Part shown: one piece after another, positions 43,579 to 55,900 of the stretch
How positions within the stretch are numbered: position 1 is the first letter of the stretch
How the letters are laid out: every line of letters starts with the position of its first letter
Source: Toxonevra muliebris
Taxonomy: Eukaryota > Arthropoda > Insecta > Diptera > Pallopteridae
DNA: 64,000 bases
Assembly: GCA_963691655.1 (NCBI GenBank)
Contig: OY829327.1
Location: 64,492,079 to 64,556,078, forward strand
Reading direction: 5' to 3'
The notes under the pieces: model-generated
What the model was told of the DNA's origin: nothing
Databases searched by the model: none
Seen by the model: only the letters and a program-made list of their open reading frames with translations
Translations under genes and position numbers: made by a program

Positions 43579-43903
43579 CCTGTGGGACTGAATGGAACTG
43601 AACCAAAAAAATATAAGGTGAAGCAGAAAAAGAGCACAAACATAAACACTCTCACTCAATTAGTATTTCTTTTCTATACGTAAATGTATATGTGCGACTT
43701 GATTTTTTTCCTTATTTTTGTCTTTCTTTAGCTCACTTTATCGTATGTATGTAATTTATGTATAATTTTTTTTATAATATTGTTTCGCTCTTTGGCGTAT
43801 AAGTATGCATATATCTAGAATTATAATATATTTTTTTTTATTGTTTGGTGTGCTCAATTTTATTTTGTTGGCTCTCTTCGGAGTCTTTTTTTTTGTCTTT
43901 GCA

Positions 43904-44277
43904 CCAGTGCTGTCGCTGTCACTTCAATTGAAGTTTTTTCAAGCCTGACACTTCGTCACTTCCTCTTTCATAAAAACACTTCGGTTTTCCAGTTTCAATG
44001 AAAAACTAAAACGGTAAAAAAAATCTAAGTATGTGCTTGAATTTATATTCCATATAAAAAGTAAAAAGATACCATTTAGCATACATCCTTTAGTACAATT
44101 TGAGACCTTTTGTGTTTATTAAAATACCTATGTAGCAACACTGATGACGAAAACCAGATAAATTGTGAAAATATGTTAATTTCTTATTACGCATCAAAAA
44201 ACACTTCACTTTTTTAAAAATCACTTCGATTTTTTAAAAATTTCACTTCACAAAAAAATTTCAAAACGACAGCTCTG
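43904..44277. mobile_element. Possible small hAT-like MITE
   Basis: Left CAGTGCTGTCG and right CGACAGCTCTG form imperfect inverted ends. The interior is rich in CACTTC/GAAGTG words in both orientations. The flanking 8-mers do not match, so this is tentative. Confidence 0.4.
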
Positions 44278-45527
44278 ACACAGATATTATCATAACGCAA
44301 AACGTGTTTACGACACTCTTGAAAGATACTCCAATAAATGTTGGTGAGTCATACGAAGTAAGGCTGATGTTACACGGTCAATGTTTTCTGTTTTTATTCT
44401 CTTTTCATCATTTTGTTTGATGCCCTGTTACACTATCAGTTTTTTGCTGAATGTTATTTTTTAATACTTTTATCTGCATCTATGTTTTTACAACTAAAAA
44501 TTATTTAATTGTATTTTGGAGTGAATGAAAATTCAAAAATGGGAATGGAATTGGGTGAAAAATAATTTTAATGACAATATGAGATAATGATAGTTTCTTA
44601 GGAGACTATGAAAATTAAATCTAGATGTTAATTTTCAAAGTCATGACTTAAGTTCATGTCAATTTCGTTATTTGAAGTTATATATAAACAAGTTAATGAA
44701 CAAATGTAGTCATCACAACAACAATGTATATAGAGACGGGCAAATCAGTCGGCTGTTTCGGAATCCGCCACAATTCCTCATCAGTGATCTTAGTGATAGT
44801 TCGTAATCTTTCAATATCCTATATAAGCTATTAATATTTGAAATCATAACCCAGAATTACGGATTTGATTCCAAATATCTTCACTGAATAGAGATATTGA
44901 AAGAAACTACCACTACCGTTCTTATATACTTATGTTGTTGTTTTTTCCCATTGTAGCTAGTCTGCATAACAGTTCGTTATTGGAAAGTCTAGTAATATGA
45001 GATAATGTTGGTGGAAATAGCAACAAATTATACAAAAAATGTTGCATTTATATATGAAATAGGCAGAAAAATATTCTTTCAAATTTGCGAACTATTAAAA
45101 TAATGTTCACCACTTTGTTACTTGTCCATTGAATTATCATGATTTTATAAAAATTATTAAGTAATTTTTTAAACAGCACTCATTTTCACAAACAAACAAA
45201 AGCCAAACAACGCAAAGGGAGGGAAAGAAAAAAAATGTATTTATAAGTAAGTAAAAAGTGTAGTATCAAAGATCTTAATAATATAAAGATGTCTCACTCC
45301 CATACATTTGCTTGTCCGCATAAGAATTTCTATTCGAATTTACAATAAATCCATATAAGAGTAACATATGAAATCAAAACAGCAAAAAAGCCAAAGAGAA
45401 CATTTTTTTATTTGCTGTTGTTGATGAAAGCGCGACGCTGCAAAAAAATGAAACAAATCATCGTAAAATTGTGTGCACTCGTAAATACTCACGATTACAA
45501 ACGAAGTGCAATTGTACCTACACACAA
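44278..45527. other. AT-rich sequence with dispersed repeat scraps
   Basis: No gene. TGATGTTACACGGTCAATGT near 44365 recurs near 47675 in diverged form. A box at about 44745-44800 (with CCTCATCAGTGATCT) recurs inverted at about 53110-53165. Confidence 0.45.
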
Positions 45528-45985
45528 ACATCTTTGTCAAAGCATAAGCAATGAAATTTTGTGTTTTTGGAAATAAATATTTTCTGGTTTCTTTGTACAA
45601 ACAGCGACAAATGTGTGTATGAACGGCAATGTTAGGCAACTGTAGAGTAGATTATATCTAATTTTTAGGAAGAAGACGAAAAAAATAAGCGGTCATGTGG
45701 ACATAGTAATTATTCTACGATTCTACGTCGAAGTAGACGGGTAGTATTTGTGGGTTTAATAATTTAAAAACATAAAATATTTTATTAACGATTTTATATT
45801 AAAAATGAATGAAAGTAAAACAAAAAAATTATTCATCAAATTGGGTGATTTAACTAGTTAATTTTTTTTTCCAAAAATTAAGCAAAGGCAATAACATATA
45901 TTCAAAAATACTAAAATTAAAAAAGATTATTCACATAAAGCATCTTTTAAATGTATCTACCTCAACTTATTTATTTTTCGTAATA

Positions 45986-46110
45986 CAGTAGAATTCCTAT
46001 AATTCGTAATCGCAAGGAATCAGCAATTTTTTACGAATTAAAGGGGTTTTCGATATAAAGAGGTTAAAATAAGAAAAATACGAATTAACGAGATTTATTT
46101 AATAGAAAGA
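45986..46110. mobile_element. Left end of a pogo-like element
   Basis: It starts CAGTAGAATTCCTATAATTC after TA and shares ATTCGTAATCGCAAGGAA and GTTAAAATAAGAAAAATACG with the element at 12703-13752. A matching right end was not found, so it is truncated. Confidence 0.55.
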
Positions 46111-46249
46111 AAAAGAAAAATAATTTTTCATTTAGCTGAAATATGATCTAAGCCTGTAATTTTCTGTTTCTCGCGTATCTTGTCTACTGAATTTGCATAT
46201 ACCTCTCGTAAAGCAACAAACAAACTGACCTACATGGATGGAGTGAATT

Positions 46250-46800
46250 AAAAAACTCGCAACCGGAAATTCCTGCACCTGTAATAAAGAAAATGAGTTC
46301 TGCTGAAAGGATGTTTTAATGTTTGACGAAGTTGTAATTAGGAGGAATTTGAGTTATAATATTTCAGTCGATGTTATAGATTCATTGGAATATTTAAGCT
46401 ACAAGGGAACTAATAAAGGTACCGGTGAAGTCTGCACTTTTATGCTGAGGGGCATATTTTACAAATGGATATTCGTTTTTGATTATGTTGTTCCAGAAAC
46501 TTCCATTAAGGGCTATATTTAAAAAAAAATTATACTTACTAAAATTGCAACAGAAATGCATTTAAGAATACGAGTGATAACTTGTGATCAAGGCCCAAAC
46601 AATTGAAAATATTTTGATCTCTTGGGTGCATTCGTTGAATAAATAAAATTATATCTACACATTATTTTAACTAAAGTCCTGATGGTAAAATTCAGATTGA
46701 CGTTAAATGAGAAATTTTAGAAACTGGAAATTTTGTAACATGATCAGCCTCCAACTTTTAAGTTTGAAGGTTAAACAACAATGTTGATGCTACAATAGAA
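46250..46800 (+). pseudogene. Second P/THAP9-like transposase, core fragment
   Basis: The plus strand has FDEVVIRRNLSYN, then CTFMLRGIFYKWIFVFDYVV, near 46320-46500. After frame changes it has RIRVITCDQGPNN near 46570. These are the conserved blocks of the RNase H-like core of P-element transposases, matching SFDEIK and VVATVCDLG of the copy at 34.0 kb. Stops occur at 46520 and beyond. The N-terminal THAP finger was not found. Confidence 0.7.
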
Positions 46801-47306
46801 TGGTCTGAGAGCATATAAATGTAAAAAGATTTGTTTCAAATCCAAACCTTTTTTATAAGTTTTTTGTCAGTTCAATATATTGGCAATTCCCCAGTAATCA
46901 GTGCATCTGCGCTTTGATATTTCGTCAGTACTTACGAATGCACACGATAATTTTACGAAGATTTTTCTCGCTTTTTTTGCTTCGCGTAAAATCGCAATCA
47001 AGCGAACAACAACAAAAAAAATTAAATAAAGCATTATTAAATTGTTTGTTAATACTCTTACAGATACTAATTGCTCATCTATGATATGTACTTCGACGTA
47101 GAATAATTACTATGTCCACATGACCGCTTATTTTTTTCTTCTTCTTCCAAAAAATTCCATAAGATCTACTCTACAGTTGTCACGAATACATATTTGGCAT
47201 AACATTACCATCTAAACACATATTTGCCGTTGTTTGTACAAAGAAACCAGAAAATATTTATTTTCAAAAACACAAAATGTCTTTGCTTATGCTTTGACAA
47301 ATCTGT

Positions 47307-47547
47307 GGCAATAAGGAATAACAGCTAAACTCAAAAGTCGAATAAAAACCTGCTGCGTATTTTATATTATAAATCCCAAAATGTTGAAAGTTTTTAAAAA
47401 ATGTTTGCAATTTAGCAGTCTCCATAGTTTTTTATTAATTAAACTCCAATAATTATTTAAGAACTTTCAATATTTTGGGTTTTATAATGAAAAATACGCA
47501 ACAGGTTTTTAGTCGACTTTTGAGTTTAGCTGTTATTCCTTATTGCC
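47307..47547. mobile_element. 241-bp foldback MITE
   Basis: The first 35 bp (GGCAATAAGGAATAACAGCT...) are perfectly inverted at the right end. Weaker pairing continues for about 85 bp per arm. It splits the right arm of the long inverted repeat between AAATCTGT and ATAGAAATATG; the intact left arm has no such insert. Confidence 0.8.
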
Positions 47548-48210
47548 ATAGAAATATGTTTGTGTGTAGGTACAATTGCACTTCGTTTGTAATTTGTGCT
47601 TTGATATTTCGTCAGCATATACGAGTACACACGACAATTTCACGATATTTCAAAAAATTTCTTTGCCTATGGGCGATGTTACACGATCAATGTTTTGCTG
47701 TCAAATAATGCAATTGTTGTTGCTTTGAAAAATGAACACTGAGCAAAAGAGAGAATGAACACATTTCACTTCAAATTTTTTTGCTGACGGAAAAAACCTG
47801 CATCACTTCAAATAAAATGAGGTTGCTGCAGATACACTGTTGTATTTTCAAAAAAGACTTCTGTCTGCATTTTCTATTTTGGAGTCAAATATGTTATTCA
47901 GTAACAGCAATCAAAAATTATTATTCATTTGTGATTTATATCCTCAATTGTTTGCATTCTTTTCAGCTCTGAGCATAAATATAATACACCGTGTGACAAA
48001 CAACCACTTTTGGTTGCACACATAAGTAGACCATACACATGAAAGTAGAGGTTAAATGTAGCCTATGTAGTTAGTCAGTTTATTCGCAGCTGGTTGCAAA
48101 AACTCAAACCCAGAACCAATACCCAATCTCTACTATCACGTGTATATGGTCTACTCTATATGTGCAAAGTGTGCTGTACAGTGATATAATAACACGTACA
48201 TTTTTTAGAT

Positions 48211-48691
48211 TTCAGAACAAGGTGATGTAAATCAGTTGTTGGAGGAAATTGCCCCACTAAACGATATTGAGTTTAATGGTCTTTAAAACTTTGGCGGATA
48301 GTTAATACATAAACTTCAGTTGAACCAATATGGATTTCGAACTGCTACTGCCAATCATAATACATATACATATGTTGATTTGCACTCAGATGGTGGTTTA
48401 GTAAAACCGAATGAAGTATTTATCGACATACTAGAGAGCCTAAATTTAGGTTTCACAAAAATTAACGGTGAAAATCTTATTGATACGCCAAACTATATGG
48501 AAAATTTAATGACTGCATCGGACTCGCAGGTTGATGATTATAAAAAAAAAAAGATTTTTCTTAGGAAGAACTTTTTTCAGAATTCGCTATTGAACCGGGA
48601 TATGAAAGCCAACCAACCATTAAATTCGAAAAAAAATGAGAAAAATAACAGCTTGAATACATTAAATATATATGTATTTCAAATTAAATAA
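48211..48691 (+). pseudogene. C-terminal fragment of the second P-like transposase
   Basis: After an acceptor-like TTTCAG the frame reads EQGDVNQLLEEIAPL, stops near 48286, and resumes with QYGFRTATANHN, VDLHSDGGLVKPNEVF and NGENLI. The order fits the C-terminal domain of P-element transposases, which ends with KKIFLRKNFFQN-like basic residues. It probably belongs with the fragment at 46.3 kb, the two being separated by repeats. Confidence 0.62.
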
Positions 48692-50130
48692 CGTACGTTA
48701 TGTGATCCAATACTCCATAAATTATACAGTATATTAACAAACTCTCACTCATTTTTAGAATTCTTTTTTATAACCACCGTTTGAAACAATTATAGTATCA
48801 GCAAATGCGAGAAATATAATTACCAAACGTGAAAACTCAAACAACTTTCGATTTATATTTTAAATCGAAGTAAGTTAGTTTTTAATATATCATAAACAAA
48901 TTTTTTTATAAACTCCTAACATTTTAGAAATTCGCGTTCATTTGAAATAAAAGAATTAGTAAAATGGAAAAAAATAATCAACAACAACAACGTGAGTAAA
49001 CAAAATTTATATTTTAAATTTAAGTTTTACAAACATAAATTTTTAATACTACATAAATTATTTTCTTATAAATTCTCACTTAAAAATTGTACCATGAAAA
49101 TACAACGCTGTTGCGAATAGAAGAAAAGTATAAAAAAAATGTTTTCCCAATTGTCAAACTTCCTCTTACTTGTCAAAATGCATCTACCTTCTTAATTCTT
49201 CTGCCATGGCAACACCATAGTATAATAATACACAGTAGATTAATCAGAGCTCTCCCATCTTTTGAAATAGGAAATTTTTGAAAAATTTTTCAAACAATTT
49301 TTGTTTGTTGTCTTTCACAAAATAAAGGTTTCATAGTTGCATAGTTCTAATACACCAAATAAGTAAATACTGAAAATAGTAATGTAAAAGGCAATATGCA
49401 TAAAAAAAAATTAAATGTAATGAGATTGCAAGTGAAATATTAAGAAATTATTTTTTATATTCAGAATGTAAAAATTTAAAGTAAATAAATCAACAGCTTA
49501 TTAGAAAAAAAATTAAAAACTATTGCATGAAATCTGCATTACTCATAATTTCTTGCTCTCACACAACGCTACCACGTACATCCATTTTGGACGAAATTGA
49601 GTTTTTTCGCTTACATTGTATACAATCCCCTTAGAATCCAGATAAAAATAAGTTTCCAGTGACTTTGTATGAGCCAGTTCTTCAACCTCGTATCTCCACT
49701 TGAACATTGAAGTTTATTTTCGAACTTTTAGTTTTTTTCGTTTTCTTAAAAATGGTACTTTTGGAGATACGTGGTTTTATTAAATACACTGTTTGGGAAT
49801 CGAACCAATCCAATGGTAATAGGTTTTCATCACATTATTCAACGACATTATAAGTTATGTCCGCAATTGTGAAAATGAATATGATGATACATTTAATAGA
49901 CCATGGACAATAGGACCAAAAGATTATGCTTTATGGAAAACGACGACTTAGAATTAAAGAATAACAATTTATGATTGTCTCCCAAAATTTTGGAGTTGAT
50001 AAGATAGTTTATATGAAATTTTCTTGCTTCTCAAAACTTTAAACGTATTTTTTTCTAAATGTTGCTTTTTTAAGAACCTTTCAATTTATCAAGCTGAAAT
50101 TGGTACACATATTATTCTGATAACTACTGA
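48692..50130. other. AT-rich sequence, one arm of a distant inverted repeat
   Basis: Positions about 49035-49215 match the reverse complement of about 54925-55078, with landmarks GCCATGGCA, AATGCATCTACCTTCTTAA and TTGTCAAA-TTCCTCTTACTTG. No gene recognised in the rest. Confidence 0.55.
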
Positions 50131-50190
50131 TACTACTACTATTATGGCACAACATCCCCTGAAGGGCCAAAGCCGAGCTTTTCGCATGAC
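50131..50190 (-). mobile_element. 5'-truncated SINE 3' end
   Basis: The stretch from ACTACTACTATTATGGCACA to CCAAAGCCGAGC matches the 3' end of the SINE at 12781. It reads on the minus strand into the same (TAG)n tail. The tRNA-like head is absent. Confidence 0.75.
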
Positions 50191-50689
50191 TACATTTCTG
50201 AAAAATACACAAATTAATTCCAATTCCGTTTACAAAAAACTATTTTTTATAAACGCTCTTAATTTGAAATGTTTGTCCTAGTACCGCTAGATTTAAAAAG
50301 TTAAAAAATTAATATGAAATAGAAAGAGTAGATGAGTCTTTGTAAATTTAGATTTTTTTGGGAATGCTATTAGGAATTTTTTCAGCATCAGATGATACGA
50401 AGCGTTAGATTTACAAACAGAAGTGGATAGGTGAAACAGGGTTCCTATTTTTAAAATTAAATCGAAAAGAAATTCTTATCAAAACTACATTTTGCAGTGT
50501 TATTGATAATATTATTGAGATTTTTTATGAAAATCACATGCCTTTCTATTTCCCAAATTCGTCAGTATTTCTCTTTTTACTGTTTTTGTAAATTTAATAG
50601 CTTTTAGCGAGTCATCTTCACTACTAGTCAAGCAGCCATAAAATAACTTGATATTGAATTTTCTCCTCTAAGGAAGTCGCTAACTGACT
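50191..50689. other. AT-rich spacer
   Basis: I see no gene, terminal repeat or copy of another unit here. Confidence 0.45.
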
Positions 50690-50935
50690 TCTATCTCTTA
50701 AAGAGATATCGGAACGACTCAAGGTACACCGGTATTGGGTACCAGGGCACAAGGACATTGTAAAACCAATGAGCTGGCACTTTCTCACTTAACTCTATTA
50801 GCAATGTAGTGGTAATTATTAATGGAGTGCCCACAAAGGTCTTTTTTAGGAGCTGCCTTGATGAGGAGGAACCGGTTTTGCATCTTCAGGTCAACTCCTC
50901 TTCAACAATCCAGCTGATCTCGAATCTTAATTAAT
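50690..50935 (+). pseudogene. LINE RNase H and C-terminal scrap
   Basis: The plus strand gives VHRYWVPGHKDI, the RNase H signature WVPGH of I/R1-like LINEs. After frame changes it gives SCLDEEEPVLHLQ, similar to the C-terminal Cys/His segment of the same proteins. It is short and heavily decayed. Confidence 0.55.
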
Positions 50936-51703
50936 TTTTATTACGCAGGTGTTACTATGTTTTTTTTTTTTAGCGAGTAAGTAAAAAATAACGGTTTTCC
51001 TTTTTTCTTTTATTCAATAATTATTTGGAATACGGAAAAAATTTATATGAGTGAATTATTTCTCTTAGATAGATCTATAAATTTGGAAAGACAGTTTTTA
51101 TGAAAAATGTCTGAGATATAAATAATAGCCCTAATTCACTCTTTAGAGTAAGGTGCTGAGTAACGGAGTAAAAAAGTAATGTTTTACTCTAGAGCGTAAA
51201 CGCATCTAAAACTGACAAAGTGCTCTCTGGAGTAAAAGTCAAAAAATATATTTTTCAATATTTGTTTACTTTTTTACGATTCAAAAAGTGTGTAGTAAAA
51301 GTGCAAAAACCTCTTTTATTTATTTTTTAATGCTGAACGCTGTTAGAAAAATTAAGTGTGTTGAAGGTGAGGGAAGATAAAATTGATTCACAATAGTTTT
51401 CTAAAGTTTTTATAAATAAGAACCTGAGTAGAAATCCAAAATTTTTTCATTTCATATTGTTGACAGCTTTGTTTTTATTTTCTCTGCTATCAATGATCCC
51501 AATTGAATGCGCTAGCAACAACATTTTTGTTTTTTATTTTTTGTTATTGTACAAATCAAGAAGTAAGCAATACTAATTTTCTCTCTTACTCAGAGTAACA
51601 GAGTAACAAATACTTTACTCAAGGACAGAGTGGCCACGGCCTAAAACATTTTGTAATCAAATTCTTCTAAAAATGTAAATAATTTGAAAAAAATAAACAA
51701 ACA
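50936..51703. other. AT-rich spacer
   Basis: No gene or repeat named. AGAGTAA/TTACTC words recur around 51140-51240 and 51590-51620, which may mark the ends of a small unrecognised element. Confidence 0.4.
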
Positions 51704-51705
51704 TA

Positions 51706-53971
51706 TGGGTGGCTCCAAGTCAGATTTACAACTAAAATTTCAATTTCACCAAAAAATTTTCTTACATTCTTGAGAAGAAATTAATCGACACGTATTTTTT
51801 TATTTCAATGTGATGTTTTTTATTTTCAAGTTACGATATTTTAAAATTTTGGAGTTGTAAAAATGGAACGTTTTTCAATCCCTAATTACTGAAAAACTAA
51901 CCGTTGTAGGAAAAAATTTCCAACTCATAAAAGTTCGTATATCGCACAAACTTAACGAAAAAATATGAACAAAAAATTATTTTTGTTATTCAACATATGA
52001 ATTCTGGAAATTTTATAAACCAATTGAGTTTTTCAAAACTAGGACATTTTTTTTTTAATTTTTTTGGTTTGCAAATATTATTAATGTCTTCGAAAAATTA
52101 TGTAAAAATTTCAGAGTGGGATGAAATATATGATTAAATAAATAAATGAATAAATAATTAATTACTACCACTTTTTCTTACTTTTGTTTTTTGTTTAGTT
52201 TATATATGAAATAGAAACAAAATTCGTAAATTTGTTGATGTTTTGCATGTTACCTAAAGGAACAGGAACGAAATACAGAAAGTTCTCATTAAGGCTGGTT
52301 TTACAGTTTCACGTCCATTTTTTGCTTCGTTCGAGTTTCTGCACGGTCAACAGCAAAAAAATGTCTACATTAGTTAAATTTAAATTTAGTTGCTGTAACC
52401 CTTTAAATTATAAATTACATGTTTCTGCTTCGATTCTTGAAAAACTAAATTTTAAGAACCGGTGATCTGTTGTGCTCTCCTTGCAGGAAATAAAAAATAT
52501 CAGTGCCAGTGATATTTGTGACTACAATTTTAAAATCCGCTGCTTATTACACATAGTTTCATCGCGTCTAGGAGTTTTGAAAAAAAACACTGAATAACCC
52601 AGATAATGAAGGTCATGAAATCTCAGAGACCGATGATAACGAATATCTATTATAGTTAAGATACAAATAGCAGAAAACTTTACTCTAAATTTACTTCAGA
52701 TTTTAAACCACACAAAGAAAAATCATCATTCGGGAATTCCCGTTGGTTTGGTTAACATGCAAAACAACAACAAATTTACGAATTTTGTTTCTGTTTTACA
52801 TATCGTTATCTAAAGTTCAAAAAGCCGCAACTATGCAAATTTTCAAAATCGACTTTTTGAACAATTATGATGCACTTGCCCAAATTACATGTTTTTACAA
52901 AATTTTTAATTTCTACGCCCAAAAAAAACGGTTTTATTAACGAAATCCAGAAGGTCGTAACTACAAGTTTATGAATTTAATAAGCAAATAGACGTATTTA
53001 CACACTTGAATGAAAAAGGAAACAAAATCTTATTTGAATCTTTTTAGGTAAATATTTCAACAAAAATAAGTGTTCAATGAAAATAACTAAAACAAACCCC
53101 TTGTCGGTAACATTACAAAGATCACTGATGAGGAACCGTGGAGGGTTCCAAAACGGCGTATGATTTGCCTACTCTTATTTCGACAAAAAGGGCGTTTCAA
53201 TATGCCTGATAAGCAAATCTTTAATTGTTGAGTTAGCAATAAAGAAACAAGTCAAACTATGAAATATGAACAATTAGGTTTCAGTTTCATATCCTCTAAC
53301 AATAATATGTAACTAAGTGCTACTAAACCTACACAATTACATTCTTTTTAAATCTATAAAATTTTTCATTTTACAATGTTCTTTGCTCCTCCTGTAAAAA
53401 AATAAAATGTTAAGTTATGCCTTTTTGGATTTTAAATGACGATATAAACTAAACAAACAACAAAAGGCGAACGAAATATAATAAGCGGCAATACGTACAT
53501 TTTAATGTATGTAAATTCATGTGCTCGCCGCTCGCCTGGCGTATTTAGTAGTAGTTGTTTTGTTATTATTTGAATATCTCGAAAACTATATCTCATCCCA
53601 CTCTGAAATTTTTACATAATTTTTCGAACACATTAATAGATATTTGCAGACCAAAATAATTTAAAAAAAAAAAAAGTTTGGAAAAATTCAATTTGTTTAT
53701 AAAATTTCCAGCATTCATATGTTGAATAACATAAACAATTTTTTGTTCATATTTTTTCTATAAGTTTGTGCGATATACGAACTTTTATTAGTTGGGAATT
53801 TTTTCCACAACGGTTAGTTTTTGAGTAATTAGGAATTGAAAAACGTTCCATTTTTACAACTCCAAGACTTTAAAATATCGTAACTTGAAAATTAATTTCT
53901 TCTCAAGAATCCAAAAAAAAATTTTGGTTGAAATTAAAATTTAAGTTGTAAATCTGACATGGAACGACCCA
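51706..53971. mobile_element. TA-flanked element with about 400-bp terminal inverted repeats
   Basis: The left end TGGGTGGCTCCA and right end TGGAACGACCCA are each bordered by TA. Inverted similarity runs from 51706 to about 52131 and from about 53588 to 53971. The 2.27-kb unit contains no recognised transposase. TA flanks suggest a Tc1/mariner-type target, but the superfamily is unknown. Confidence 0.72.
52212..52798. repeat. Inner inverted repeat nested in the TA-flanked element
   Basis: About 52217-52256 (GAAACAAAATTCGTAAATTT, then GTTTTGCATGTTA) is inverted at about 52754-52797 with few mismatches. The 0.5 kb between carries no recognised gene. It may be a separate MITE. Confidence 0.65.
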
Positions 53972-54227
53972 TAACATCAATTCCACAACCACAATGTTTC
54001 CATTTGGGGTTATTACATAGCGAAGTGAAAAACAAAAGAGATGTATAAATGAGAAATGTTGAAAATCTCTTAAACTGGTTAGCATTAATTTACTGAAAAC
54101 AATTTTTTAAGTGATTATTTTTTAGAATACGTGTGTGCGTTATTTGTGTACAAAGAAGAATATTTGTTTTCACAATAGAAGATAAATGACAGATCTGCAA
54201 TGAGTGAGAAAGAGATAAGTCTATACA

Positions 54228-54842
54228 ATAATAACGCCATCTGTTGACTTCATAGTACTATGAAAACATAAACAACTCAAATATATTTGAATCTACTACT
54301 ATAATGAAAAGAACAACAAAAGCAAAACGTTTTCGCAAATATTTAGTGCGACAAAAAGATAAAAAATTTACAGCGCGTTATGACTTGTTTAATATAAGTA
54401 AGTGTTGTACATCAAAAACTATTTATTATCTTTTATTAAAGTAGTTTTCTATAGCAACGCCATCTGATGGCACTATGAAAAACATAAATACGCACATATC
54501 AATAGCAATGCCATCTGTTGCTTTTAAAGCGCAATACAAAACATAAACAATATAAATATATTCGGATGTACTACTATTATGAAAATAACGTCAAAAACAA
54601 AACGTTTTCTCAAATATTTAGTGCGATAAAAAGATAATAAAAACAAAACATAACAGCGCGTTATGACTTGTTTAATACAAGTAAGTGTTGCACATCAAAA
54701 ACTATTTATTATCTATTATTAACTTAGTTTTTTCAATAGAAACGCCATCTGTTGGTAGCACTATGCCAAACATAAATACGAATATATCAATAGCAACGTC
54801 ATCTGTTGCTTTTACAGCGCAATGCAAAACATAAACAATATA
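54228..54842. repeat. About 285-bp tandem repeat, two and a bit copies
   Basis: AAAACGTTTT-CAAATATTTAGTGCGA and ACAGCGCGTTATGACTTG occur near 54330/54375 and 54610/54655. The short word GCCATCTGTTG recurs near 54232, 54505 and 54744. No coding content is visible. Confidence 0.7.
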
Positions 54843-54924
54843 CATTAAAAAGAAAACAGTGCAAAATCAATCTCAACAAAATCTCGGTAGCAATCAAGCT
54901 GGTGTGCGTGAAAATCCACACTCT

Positions 54925-55078
54925 CTACCATGGCAGAAGAATTAAGAAGGTAGATGCATTTTGACAAGTAAGAGGAACTTTGACAATTGGGAAAACATTT
55001 GTTTTTGCAACAGAGTTGTACTTTCATAGTTAAATTTTTAGGTGAGAATTTATAAGAAAATAATTTGTATAGTATTGC
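54925..55078. repeat. Right copy of the inverted pair with 49035-49215
   Basis: It is the reverse complement of the segment at 49.1 kb with small indels. The pair brackets about 5.7 kb. Confidence 0.65.
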
Positions 55079-55900
55079 ATGAACATAGGGAGAAATAGTT
55101 GTTGCTTTTTATAATATTTTTTGACTCTTAACATGTTCAAGGTATTTCCTAATAAAGAAAACTAATTTTAATAACATTATTTATACTTTTTTTTATTATA
55201 AATAAAATTGTATATAATAAAAGTAGTATTAATAATCTTCTATTAACTCACTCTTTTCTATCCATTTAATAAAGTGCACCTCTAAAATGTTCAAAATGGC
55301 TACTTTTTAAAAAAAAAGCATCTACCTCTAAATACTTGTAACATGGGTAAAAGTATTTAGAAAACTGTTTTTGGAGACATTTTGCGAAGAAAAAACAATG
55401 ATAAAGTAAGCCAAATCCAAAATAAACCAGTTTTACGTTGGACTTAAGCACTTTTGATAAATACCATATGGACCTAATCAGTTTTGAAAAAAAAATCATC
55501 TGGACTTAAGCACAAGAAAACAAAGCATCTGTATGAATGCGGCCATGTGCAAAGCTAAAAATTTAAATTTATTACAATGCTGTAACAGAACAAGGAAAGA
55601 ATGCGATTGGCTGAAAGGGACTTAAGCAATTTTGATTTACACTTACGATGGGACTTAGTAACTTTTGAAAAAATAATTAAATTAAATAGGTTTTTTTATT
55701 TAATTAACATTAATTAGGCTTATTTCTTTTGTTTAAACTATTTATTTGTACGGTCAGTGTGTATTGCTTTAAAAATCTGGAAAATTTTCGTCTATGGCCT
55801 TGGCACTTTAGATATGTACCGACTCATATTGCCATGTGCATACATACAATTATCTCTCCCAGACTGCTGTTATTGCACTTACATATTCCTAGTCACAAAC
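55079..55900. other. AT-rich spacer with scraps of a dispersed repeat
   Basis: No gene. Positions about 55285-55350 match 19995-20070 inverted. The phrase GGACTTA recurs several times between 55440 and 55660. Confidence 0.45.

Larger units (their letters stand above)
45528..47305. repeat. Long inverted repeats flanking a P-like transposase fragment
   Basis: About 45528-45742 matches the reverse complement of about 47082-47305. Landmarks are GGTTTCTTTGTACAAACA, ATGTGGACATAGTAATTATT and CTACGTCGAAGTA. The right arm is extended beyond 47548 after a MITE insertion. The arms enclose the transposase fragment at 46319. Confidence 0.7.

Noticed and set aside
43904..44277. Firm hAT MITE call
   Set aside because: Ends are only imperfectly inverted and flanking 8-mers do not match, so it is kept only as a tentative feature.
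44745..44800. Box shared in inverse orientation with 53110-53165
   Set aside because: Real similarity, but too short to define an element or its ends.
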